From the NCBI RefSeq assembly GCF_032854445.1, contig NC_088300.1, forward strand, positions 28,563,608 to 28,627,607: a stretch of 64,000 nt of DNA. Direction: 5' to 3'. The stretch comes from Liolophura sinensis (lineage: Eukaryota > Mollusca > Polyplacophora > Chitonida > Chitonidae). The notes beneath the pieces are model-generated. The model was given only the letters and a program-made list of their open reading frames with translations. It had not been told where the DNA came from and searched no databases. Positions 36,489 through 49,200 of this stretch are shown piece by piece; position 1 is the first letter of the stretch; each line of letters begins with the position of its first letter. The position numbers were made by a program, and so were the translations under genes.

Positions 36489-37802
36489 AAGAACAATGAA
36501 GAACAAAAGGTTTTGTGAACTGAAGCCGTCTTGGCGTCGAGAAGTGTGCCGTGTGCACTGCCAGCCGTAACGGGTTGAACTCTTCCCAGACACCTGATCT
36601 ATACAGATTACGTGATGAACACGATACAAGAAAAACAAAATACAATACTGGCAGCCATATGATGGTCAACAGTATATAGAAAGGGCAAGCAAGTTGTGTG
36701 GTTTGATTTTCCGTCCCAGAATACATGCGTATGTGTTAATCACGACTGCCTGTGGCTATGTGGTAATATCTGGCATTACAGATAAACACAGTTAATCTGA
36801 ATGGATATGTAAATAGACTCCTTCACGTGGTTGCGCGTTCACGGTGCTATCGGTTGATTTTCGCTCCTCCCAAAGGGTTGACCTGTGGTACAGCTAGACT
36901 GTGAGACTGTGGAAAGGTTATGGCTTTTCCATGAGGACCATACTGAATTTTACTGACATTCCTTATCAGTGTTCATCAAGGTACTATCTAGTGCATGTTG
37001 CTACAAATGGTATTTAACAAAATGTTAAGAAACGTGTTATTGTGTAATAAATGGTTATCGTGATACCGATAACGAGTTCGTAAACAGGTTGTACACAGTC
37101 CGAAGTATCCAATCAGGACGTAATGCTTTCAACTGAAAGACAACATATGTTGTCTGCATACGTGATCGTTTCCCGTTTACTGTCAATAAACTCGTATATA
37201 CTGGTATTTAAATATCAACGTATGAAACGATCATAAAGAAATTAGTCGCTATTTAAAATACATGGTGGTGTAATGACACATGGAATTCAGTTCTAGCGCA
37301 ATTAGTACCGGTAATTGAACAAATGGGGAAAGAATTTGCTGTATCGTACAAGCGTGTAAATTATCCAGGCAATCACGACTGTCTAGGTCAATGTTCCTGA
37401 ACAACTTTTGCTTGGTTCAGATATAATGATCTGAGTAAACATCACATGCTGTGTTATACGTGTCGGTAAGTTACTGTGCAGATCTACTTCCTGTAAACAA
37501 GGAAGTAAGGGAGAATAAAACCCGCTTTTAAAGATAACTAGTTTGTACGAAGGTTTTCATTCGTGTGTTCAGATACTGCAGTAAAACACTTAATAGTTAT
37601 GAACATAGTAACTGGCGCATTAGGCTAGCACCTCTGCAGGTAATGCCGTCGGTAGTAAGAATAATTATCAATTCGTGTTTATACCAAGATATCATGGAGG
37701 TTCATATGATCTGGGACTAATATAGCAATTATATTAGTCACCAGATATAATGTATCCCACGATATTGCGCAAGCCTACATACACGCCCACATTACATACC
37801 AT
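36489..37802. other. P450 3' flank and intergenic DNA
   Basis: Presumed 3' UTR to about 37070 (AATAAA at 37046-37051), then intergenic DNA. No further gene seen. Confidence 0.5.
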
Positions 37803-37804
37803 TA

Positions 37805-37986
37805 AATCTTCAACCTTTTCAACCACTAAAGCATTTGAAATTCATGCATACAATTATTATGAAAATGATGCTTCAATGATTTGATGCAAGCTTCATAAAA
37901 CTATGCAAATTATTTCTCCACACCCCATTGTTCCCTCAGAATGTTTCAAAATATTGGTTGCAGAGGTGGTTGAAAAGGTTGAAGAT
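37805..37986. mobile_element. TA-flanked MITE, family M1 copy 1
   Basis: Inverted ends ATCTTCAACCTTTTCAACCA and GTGGTTGAAAAGGTTGAAGAT (near-perfect over ~20 bp), TA on both sides (37803-37804, 37987-37988), 182 bp, no coding frame. The TA duplication suggests Tc1/mariner-type mobilisation. Relatives at 54.0 and 62.4 kb. Confidence 0.85.
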
Positions 37987-39740
37987 TATTTAAGATTATA
38001 CAGAAACATTTTATAATTCCCATTTCAAGTCTATATTCATGTATACCACTTCGGCATATTCCACGCACCCCTCAAAACATTGGATATTCACTTGGGCAAC
38101 AAGACAGCCTTAGACAAAGAGATACGCGTATCAAGAATTGGGTCTGTGAAACTTAATACGGTTATGCTCGACCTACAGTGCTCCTTCGGTTACCCTTAAG
38201 GTTATATCTCGCCTACTTGGAAAATATATCAAATAACTCCGAGTAAGTCAATGTTCGCAAATACAAATCTTTCTTTAACCCTTTCTTTCTGTTAAGTTTA
38301 TTTCACCCTTCACATTTCCGTCCACGTTAAATATTTGTAATGCAACCTGCTCCAATTCCAAGTCGTTTCCTTAATTTCATATACACTGCTGTAGATTGTA
38401 GACAATACACACAATGGCAATCAGCTCTCTGAGTGGAAACCAGAATGCTTTGGGTAAATCACATATATATCACATGGTAAGCTACTGACAAACTTTCCAA
38501 TAGGTGACTTACAGAAATGCTTAACTTGGTGTGGGACAGGTGGGCTTCACTGAAAATTAGACTTTGGGGTGTTGTCACCAAAGTCCCACAAACTCAGAGT
38601 GGTAGAATCTACAACTTCCCCGTCCACGGTTGGTTTTAAACTCGAACTACGTGTCATAATGACTAAAGAGAAGTACAGATGAACACAAAGGTAATTTCTT
38701 TTAACAGAAACAGAAGCCTTTAATTTCTTTAACTAATAAAGCCTTGGACATACTGATAATTTGGTTCCAAAATGCTATAAATCAATCCTAATTACACAAA
38801 CAATGACATAACACATGAGTTTACACTGAGCAGTAAATGAGATTTTACTACAATTATGGCATACTATTTTTTTCATATTGATACTAAAAATATAATTACA
38901 GGACTTTTGACAGTGCAAGCCTCGAGAGCCTTCTTACTAATACTATAAAATATTAGATTTTTAAAAAATGTAATTCCTTCTTTGATGTAGTCTGACTTTT
39001 CTAACAAGCTGTGAAGTACTTCATTTTACAATTTTTTTTTTAATATCAAAATAAGAATTATAAAATATACACGAAGGGCAAGTAAAAATCATCTGTTATT
39101 TTGGCATGTATTTTAAAATTGTTTAAAAGAAACTTGCATTGAGCACAATAAGAGCAATCTGGATTTCGCAATTAAAAGAAAAAACAAGAAGTGCTAACAT
39201 TACAATCTCCATCTACAATTACAGCCAACCTCATCATGGGTCATCATAAACCCTAGCAACCCTAAAGAAGGAAACAAAAAACCAAAATGGATCACTGGGA
39301 TAAAAATTACTGAGCTCTGATTATTTATACTGAAAACTGCCTTTGATTCAGTAGACAAGGTATTCAGCCATAAAGGAAGTAACCACACAATGCTTTTCAT
39401 GTTAGCTGATAGATTCCGGTTCACCATACATGAAGTGAAATTAAATTCAAACTATGCACAGAATTGTTATGCTTTAGTCGATGTGATTATTATTCATATG
39501 ATATATGCAAACTACATGTAGAAGGCCTGTTTTTTTGCTTTTTTTTTTTTTTTTTTTTGCATATCTATCGGATCTATGTTCATGCTGCAAGTGCAATTGA
39601 GAGAATACAAGATGGGTGGATATCTATAGTGTATGGGATGAGTATTTATGATACCTACAATGGCAGCAGGTTTGCAGCAGACTATCCATAAAGATTTGCT
39701 TTCAAGTTCAATGTTCAAACGCAGACTACCTTGTAGGATG
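37987..39740. other. AT-rich intergenic DNA
   Basis: No exon recognised. A run of 20 or so Ts lies at about 39540-39558. Confidence 0.5.
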
Positions 39741-40200
39741 ATTTAAAATAATCCGGTATCTACAAAATATCTCTGCAAACTGCCCTGCAATGAATTCTAT
39801 CCAGTCAGCGCCTTTGAGATCTGTTCGAAGAATGACTAAGACTGGCAGAAAGAGATCTATAAATATACTGGTGATGAACCAAATATCAATGCGAACTTCC
39901 CCTTCAGTGAATCCTGTCCAGTCAGCATCCTTGAGAGAGATCTAAAATACTTTGTGTTAACTTTAGGTTTAATAGATTAGTTTGACCCTGATATCGACAA
40001 AATATCAATGCAAATTTCCACTACAATGAATCCTGTCCCGTCACCACCTTAAAGATTTGTTCACACATTGACTAAGACTGGCAATAAGAGATCTAAAATA
40101 CTCTGACGTCCACAAAAGCTCTCTGTAAACTTCCACTACAACGAATCCTATCCAGCTGACATCTTTGAGATCTGTTCAAACAGTAACTAAATGCAAACTT
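39740..40200. repeat. Degenerate ~120-bp tandem repeat downstream of the SRA gene
   Basis: Four decayed units, each with CAAAATATCT.TGCAAACT, CAATGAATCCTGTCCAGTCA, TTTGAGATCTGTTC and GACTAAGACTGGCA.AAGAGATCTA landmarks. Lies just past the SRA gene stop codon (minus strand), so it may be within its 3' UTR. Confidence 0.8.
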
Positions 40201-40288
40201 TGAAAGTGATAGCAGTTTAGGTTGATCTATATATATATATACATGAGATTTCTGTTTAAAACAGTGACAATGTCATCCTTGATTTTGT

Positions 40289-43200
40289 CTAGACATCTGA
40301 TTTGTCTTCGGACTGATTATCACTGGTTGTAGATCCGTCACTTATCACCGAGTTACTTCTGTGAAGACTGCCCACAGAACCTGAAACAAACAGTCCAAAG
40401 GGAAAAATGTACATACTGAAATCAGCTAGGTATATGGACAGATGCTCTCTCACAAATAACACACTATAAAATTCATTTGATTTATTTATTATTTCATCGT
40501 CATGCTCAAGAATATTTCACTTATACGACAGCAACCAGCATTATGGTGGGAGGAAACCAGGTAGAGCCCAGGGGAAATCCACGATCATCTGCAGGTGGCT
40601 GCATTCGGCTGGAGTGGAAACCAGTGTGACCTGGACTTGAACTCACTGGGACAGCAATAATGAGAGGCTAGTCTCAAACTAGATTTGTAAATGTGTTAAG
40701 TAACAGTATCACTGCTACACTTTCTTACACCTACCAGATATATTCAGCTGTGTTGTTTTTGAGTCATCAGAGGATACTGCTGACTCTTGTGGGTTTTTTG
40801 TTCAAAACTTGGGAGTATTCTGAGTCAATTTTCAACACAGTTGAAACATAACCCCAAATATCTATAATACTGTCATATATAGCAGAAGTAAGTCTCTAAA
40901 TACAATATCTGAACAATCATATTATACATATATATAAAGCAAGACTCAATGTTGACTACGTGTTCAGGAGTCTATCACGATATTGGGACACATTAAGCCA
41001 TACCTGAATCTGAGTCAATCCCAGAATCACTTTCACTTTTGGTTTCTGTGGCAGTGCTGTCCACTGGTGTTGTGGGACATTTATTGGAGGCTGTACTGTC
41101 AAAATCAGTCTTTTCAGTAGTCTCCTCTACCTTCACTGCAACAGGCTTTTCTGTCTTCTCTGATGAACAAAGCTCAGCTTCAGCATCCTCTGATGAGGAT
41201 GACACACCAGCAGCTTTGTCCTTATTCCCTGAGGGACTAGCCTTTGGACTTACAGCAGAATCTGCAGACTGACTGTCCTTGATAACAATTAAAAGAAACT
41301 TGTTGAAGACTATGACCAAGTACATGTACATCACCACCTTAGCTAAAATTATCCTTTTTTTTTTTTTTTTTTTTACTTCCTATACATGTAAACACAAAAC
41401 GTACATCCCAAATAACCTACTCTTGTATTTAGTAATTTCAGTTCTGTTTCACCTAGGATAATCTAGAAGAATTTCATAAATGCACTAATATTTAAAAAGG
41501 AACAATTCTCACCAAATTCAACCAGTAAAGCATTATTCAATGCGGAGAAAATAGTCAGTGCTTCAAAATGGGCACCTACTGCTTTTTCATTACCCTACCA
41601 GCTTGTTTCAAAAACAAACTTTCAGCCAGACTCTGTTCAATATGGCTAGCTTACCTGTACAATGTTCCATGGGGGCAGGGCCTGGTTTTCACACCTCCTC
41701 AAGGCAAACTTCCACACCCCAAAGCCAGACAGCCCCACCGTGAACCACGCCTTCTCTACCGTGTACAGACCTGAGGCAGAAACACACATCTCAGTCAAGT
41801 GGCTTGTACCATCATCATCAAGGAATAGGTCAATATAATGAGTTTTAAACACTGAAATAACTATAGTATTGCAAGACCAGTGAAAACACTAATAACCAAA
41901 CTCTGAACCTAGGGTATCTAGCCCCATCACTCTACCAATTTAGCTACCAAGCCAGGTGCCTCGTTTGTTGGTTGAGTCCCCTTTTAATACTGGCAGTGAA
42001 TAACTATTCACATAGGTACAGGTATGTAAGACCTTACTACTACAAAGTGCCATTTTTTCAGCCCAGTCAGTGCTTCAAATATTTTCAATAGTGTCGGAAA
42101 TTCAGTATACATGCACACGGATGATTTCACTTCACACAATAAAGGGGATATAGTAAACGGCTTGTCTGCATTACTTCAGGAGGTTATTTGGGCCATTTGT
42201 TACAAGCAGGCATCAGATGATAATTCAGACAACACTCATAATACTTATCCTACATGTTATACACAGTCGGCAGAATCAAGACTAAAGGTAATACCACGGT
42301 TAAGTCTTCTGAAGAACAGACTAGCTGCTAGGTACATGTAACTGGACAGTACAGATGAATTACAACAGGTCACTCCTTTCATCTATAAACAATCTGGTAC
42401 ATGAAATAAGGCTCTTATTAACGCTCAAGCTTGTGACCCTAATTAAAAAAAAAAGCAGTAAGGTGTTTGAAGTGCTTGGAATTTGACTTCTTCATTTATT
42501 TATTTGAATTGTATTTTTTCCACGCCCAGGAATATTTCGCTTACATGACAGCAGCAGGAAAGTGAGTGTAGCTTTGGGGAACCCACAATGTTTATTATGG
42601 TGAGAGGAAACAGAGAAGACAACAGCATGACAGCAGCAGGAAAGGAGTGGAGCGTTGGGGAAACCCACGATCCTATTTATTTCGACAACAGCGAGTATTA
42701 TGGTGGGAGGAAACCGAAAAGAGCCTGGGGAAAAATCCACTACCATCCGCAGGTTGTTGGCAGGCCTTTCCACAAAGAAGTTAACATGAGCTGGACTTGA
42801 TCTCACAGCGACTGCACTGATGGAAGGCTGCAGGGTCATTGCTATTTATTTATTAGATTGTTGTTTCACGCCATACACTTTTACGGGCAGAGGACCCTGG
42901 CGTGGCTTAGGTAAACCTTTGGCAAGTCCAGACATGATTGTGGTGAACCAAGAAAATAGCTGAAATTTACTATCATAGCCCAAAAAGGCCGGGGTCCAGG
43001 GGCTGCCTAGGCCCCGGAAGCTGGAAAAATCTGCGGAAAACAGGTAAATTAATCGAAACTGAACAAAGAAAAAGCGGAATTCCGCTAAAAAGCGGAAAAA
43101 AATCATGTCTGCAAGTCACTCACACACAAATATGCACACCAAGGTCCCACGCACAGTGAGGGTGGGAAATCCACAAAATCCGTCCAAGATTGGAACTGAA

Positions 43201-46200
43201 CCCACGCCTTGTGTTCTAGTGATTGCAAAACAAGTGCCTTAAGCATTTGGCTGATGAAAACTGAAATTAACCATGTATCCGTACCATCATATCTGTACCC
43301 ATCCTCTGGGGCGAAAGGGCTGCGGAGTTTGTAGCCCCTGATAACCCTGACAGGGTTGCCACTCTCAACATTACGGGATAGGGCCAGGTTCCCACGGGTC
43401 AGGGTCTGATCCTTAGACTGAGCAGCTGTCCTCAGGTTCTGACAAGGTCAAAGCATGAAGGTCAAGGTCAGTTAATGACCTAAATAAATTACCTAAATAA
43501 TAAATAATAAATAATAATAAATTTCTTCCACCTTGTTACTTCAAGGTGGAACCCAGTGAAGACTCTTTCAATTGCTGGCCCAAATCTGATCTAATGACTT
43601 CCACATAAAAAAAAAAATTGATATAATGGTAACATATCAGACATGACAAATGGCAAATTTTGTCAGGTTTAGCATATTTATACCATAATTTAGTAATGTG
43701 GCGTAACTTTAAGCAGATAAACTTGTAGTACAGTCCAATACCATGCTCGTAAACATTTCAATTAGACACTCTCAGTCTGTAAGTGAAACCACAGCAGTTT
43801 GGGAAAGTTTTTTTTCGCGAGCTCGTCCCTTTCCTGGGCGCCCAGGACTCGTCCATACAGGACCATACAATCCAATAACGTATTGATTATACACCCACTT
43901 GTCAAAAACGTAAGTAAATAAACTCGAACGCTAAACAAATTGGGTAAAACCGTGCTAATTATTTCATATCGCATAACAATAGCGGATAGCCGGTTGCGGA
44001 TGAATATGGAATACTGAATGGAACACTTTCATTGGCTGACAGAAACTAGGTCAGGCGCACGTGGCCAAAGCGGTATTTTACAAACAGAAGTGTTATGAAA
44101 AGGAATGCAGACGTTTCAGTGAAAATTAAAAGTGCAGTTATCGAACACTGCACCACCAAACAGACTACAGTAATCTTTACAAGATGAGGATGAAAGAGAT
44201 GTAGAGTTTGCTGACAAAGTTAGCTGATTATCCTTGGGATTCTGTGCGGAAGTTGATGGCATCGGATTCCTGAAAACTTCGTTTGTGTGGACTCGAGCTG
44301 ACTGGCCAGGGAGTGGAAGCGCAGGAGATGGTTGACTGAAGGCACGATTGCCCTGAATTAAACTTGACATTTGCTTCTGCTCTACGTGATCTAATTTAGA
44401 ATCATACTCCTGGATGCTAGCAAGGGATTTGTGTCTGGTGACCTGCATAATTTTATGTGGAGCGACGCCAGACTTTATAGAGTTTGGATGGTTGTTTTTC
44501 GGACCGAGTGATTAGTTTTCCGGCATTTCAGTCCAGCAGCCTCGGCTGCCCTCTTCATTAGCTCTCCCAAATGATGCTCTCCCATTGGAGTGGGGGTATA
44601 TGACACAGCTGCATCAGGTTTGAGGCGACATTCGGGAATTGGTGTGAGGTAGATGTCCAGCTCTGGGTCATCAAATGGATCAAGTAGTATGCAAATTTCA
44701 GCGTCGCTGAGATCAAAAGGTCAGAATCTGACTGATCGGCAGCCATGCTTCTTGTGGCGTCTGCTTGTTGACAAACAAAAAGTAGTCCGTACGTGTGACG
44801 TCACATTTACAACTGTCCAATATATTAAAAATGTTGGACAGTTGTGTTTACTACATAATATAGTAGGCGCTCAACACTTAGAGCAGTTACTGGAGTGCTA
44901 AAGTACATGAATGATATTACATATTGAATATAGCACAAAAAATACAACTTAAAGAGATAATCACCTGCTCAAGTCTTGTTTCTCGTTCAATAATTTAACA
45001 ATTACCTTTGGGTTAGACTTTGTTCCCTTTAAATCTCTTCCACCTTAACAAAAGAGAAGAACATTATATTGGAATGTTAATGATAAACCAAGTCTGCGGT
45101 GATTTTACACCAGGCACTGTAAGTTTGCTTCAACACCGGAATCATACATTAGCTGTTTTAACGCATCTCAAAAACTTGTCGCAAGCATCCTGTCTTCATT
45201 TACATATTTCAATGCTGTTTAATGCCATACTCAAGAAATTACCATTTATAAACAATGGCTGTCAGTTTTATGGGCAAGGGGATACCCTATTGTTGGTGGC
45301 AAGCCACCGGTCTACGAAAAGTTACTGATGAAATCTTCCACATGACTTGCAGATTTATTTATTTATTTGATTGGTGTTTTACATTGTACTCAAGAATATT
45401 TCACTTATATGACGGCGGCCAGCATTATGGTGGGAGGAAACCGGGCAGAGCCCGGGGAAAACTCACAACCATCCACAGGTTGCTGACAGACTTTCCCACG
45501 TAAATTGTATGAGCGGAATTGTATTAGCGGAATAACAGTGGTCATCAATGAACTTAAGACAACGCAAATGACCCCTATCAGCACTGTCAACCATTTCATG
45601 TCACCCAAAACCAACAAATAATGATATCAGGGGGTACAGACATTCCCTGTCCATAGCCTCTGACTGGACGCGCTTAAAATTTTGAGATTTCAGTAAACCG
45701 TGTTTAAGCCATGATGGCAATGCTTTATAAATAACTATGTATTTACACTCACCTTCTCCTGTGTAGGTAAAGCACTCTCCCAGGTCTATGTCATCCTCGT
45801 ACCCTCCTGACAGGGCAATGGAGTACGCCCCATCCTCTCCCCCATGGATCCCAGCTACTGTAGGTCTGGTACAAGTACGTATTCAAGGTTCAACCAATAA
45901 ATGTAGAGGTATATGTTAGTTAAATAAAAATTTATCATGTCGCACTCAATATGTGGATATATGGAGGGAACCACTTTAAATATCCAAGCTCTAGGTGTGG
46001 ATTATAACATCATGCATATATGGACAAACATGTAATACCGACAAATATGAATTCAGACCTTGTGATACAACACTAAAATGTCTTCCATTTGAATTCATTT
46101 TGTCGCTACTGAACAGGAATGACGCAATTTAATGACTTTTAGGAGGCTTCTCAGAATTAAAAAAAAAGGACAAGACAAGAATCAACAGAAATTAGACTCT

Positions 46201-49200
46201 GGTAGTAAATATTAGTGGATCTGGTTTGTGCCATACTACTGGAAAGCTATGGAATCTGTGGCAGCTTTCAATGTGAATAAAAAATGGGGTTCTGACTGGA
46301 AATAACTAGTTAAATGAGCAATATATATTCTACCAACAGAAAGTTTAATTTTTAATGAACAAAATTTAGTGAAATAAGTTGATTTTTATTGAAGCAGATC
46401 AGTAAAGGCAGCGTCATCTAATGGATTCTTACTTTCCACAACTGTCTTATTTTCTCATCTATACAATGCATTCGACACAGCCAGCCAATCGTTACAGGTC
46501 ATGGCTTGAGCCCCTGTAGTAAGTCCAAGAACCCATCACTTTCCACAGAACACTGGCTTGTCACCTTTATGAAATCTGATGAAGGGAGATAACCCAGGCT
46601 AATGTGTGTATGAGCTTACCTGTGAATTCCAGCATGACAGGCTTCCATTCTTGTTTTGCCACAATGTGCCGACTTCCACACTTGAACAGACAAGAATAGA
46701 ATGAGCTAATGTATTAACCATACTTAAAATACTGTCTGTGTTACTTATACAAAAAAATTTACATGCAAGGGAAATCATAAAAAACTTTTTAAAATGTTTA
46801 ACTAAATATTTGGTAGTTGACAAAACACACGTATTGATAGTCAAATGATGCACTTGTACAGATGGAACATCTATACAACAGACGGAAGCTGGAGTAAACT
46901 ATCCAGCAAGTAACTGGCCCTCATTTACAAACTTTCACCTGCAGTGTGAGCTCATTAGTGGAAAGCAAGTGATCTCCCATAAACTTTGTGTAAGACCCAC
47001 CTGGATGCACAGCTGACTGACTGCTGACAGCGGTGGAAGCACTGATGAAGTCACTGTACAGCTGAATCACTGGCGACTTGTATTCAAGCCCAACTTTTCT
47101 CTTGTAATGCACAAGTAATACGTTATCTCTTCACTCAAAAAATGCCATCACAAAGGCAGAACGACCAATACTCTTCAGTCTAGGTCCAAAATACATTAGG
47201 CAGGAACGGTCCTCCATCGCATCATGATTGAACCAACACATCTGACAATTCAAAGAGAATTATCTAAAAGACAGGTGAAACAAATCCACCTCTCGCAAAA
47301 AAGTGGATCTGAGATGGTTATGTCACAGAAATCCAAAATGCATACCTAACATCTTTCAATAAAATTAAATGTGATTGAAAATATACTAACTCCATTAAAT
47401 TTTACAAAAAAAAAAAAACATTTCGTATTATATTTGAAACACCTGGAAGAGAAGTCTCCACTGATATCTTATCTCCCCAGGTTTCTATCTTGTTCTTTAC
47501 TTTTCTTCATATCAGAATGGATACAGTTTTTTTTTTTAAAGGAAAAGACCTCTAAAAATTGAAGAAGGTATCATTAAATAGACCATTTTTGTGAAGAGAG
47601 ATAAAGGCATTCAAACATTTGAATTCTAAGGCGGGCTTCATGGGCCATACTATCTGAGTTTATAACTCCGACATCACATGAACACGACACACTGAATGTT
47701 GGAATAACTCTTTTTACCCATGAGTAAAAGATTACGGATAAAATATTCCCCAAAAATTCCTTTTCTTCTGGTGAACATCAGGAGAAAAAAGGGTGATATG
47801 ATGTCAAGAGTTCCTAGACACTGTCAGTATGGGCTCATAAAGTCCACCGGAGTATTCAAATATTTGAAATGTCTTTCAACACTCATAAAAATAATCTTTT
47901 ACTTTAACTTAAAGTTTTTCACACAGTTAAACAAATGGCATGCAGTGCACTACCAGGTATACAAAGCTACAAACACACCAATGTACACCATACACCTGAC
48001 AAACTAAACGAGATGCAATTACCTTCCACTGCTCCATAAAAGTTTGGTCTGTTCGGCTTGACCTTTAACCTCGAATTCTGCTCTTCTTCCACAAACCGGT
48101 CCACCTCATCCTTCAACTCTTCTGCATTAGGAGCTGCCTGGTAACAGGGAAATAACAAGGTAAACCTATACAGTCTAACTTATCTTAACACAACATAAAA
48201 ACATAGTATTGGAAGACTAAACAGCTATTTAGCTTAGTATGCTGCCCTGAAACCAGGGACAGCCTGCCCTCCTACAAAACAAAACCTAGACAACCTTCTG
48301 CACTTTCCCTGGATTAAATCCATACCTCTTAAAAATATTCATCACATTATTCATCCTTTCCCTAGATTCTGGATGACCATGTTTTGTGTTCCGAGGATGG
48401 ATCAATACCTTTGTCATTTCCATGACAAAACTCACCTTTCCCTCTATTTTCAATGACTTTCTGCATGTTCCATGGATACAATCTGTATCTCTTGTCTGCA
48501 TGACCAGGCTCACCTTTCACTGATTTCTGGATGACCACATCCTTCATCAACTCCATGACAAGATTCACCTTTCCCTGGATTTTGGATGACCTTCTGCATG
48601 TCCTGTGGATAGATCTGTATCCATGATCGAATCCAAGACAGATTCACCTTTTCCTGGATTTTGGATGACCTGCATGTCCTGTGGATGGATCTATATTCCT
48701 CATCATCTCCAGGACAGACTCACCTTTCCCTGGATTCTGGAGACCTTCTGCTGGATGGATCTATATCCATGATCTCCAGGACCAGACTCACCTTTCCCAG
48801 GACTCCCAGGATGGATCTATATTCCTCATCATCTCCAGGACCAGACTCACCTTTCCCTGGATTCTGGAGACCTTCTGCTGGATGGATCTATTATCCATGA
48901 TCTCCAGGACCAGGACTCACCTTTCCCAGGACTCCCAGGATGGATCTATATCCCTCATCATCTCCATGATCTGTATCCCTCATAACATCCATGACTAGAC
49001 TCACCTTTCCCTTGACTCTGGATGACTTCTCCATATCCAGTGGATGGATCTATATTCCTCATCATCTCCAGGACCAGACTCACCTTTCCCTGGATTCTGG
49101 AGACCTTCTGGCTGGATGGATCTATATCCATGATCTCCAGGACCAGGCTCACCTTTCCCAGGACTCTGGATGACTTCTGCAGATCCTGTGGATGGATCTA

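Noticed and set aside
43515-43545. Candidate SRA microexon reading GGRNL on the minus strand
   Set aside because: It gives [10 protein letters not shown] and has no donor in phase, whereas the segment at 45006-45043 gives [13 protein letters not shown] with both borders and the needed length.
43762-43974. 70-codon minus-strand open frame in the SRA intron
   Set aside because: No motif and no matching phase to SRA exons; probably chance or a remnant of the nearby Crypton insertion.
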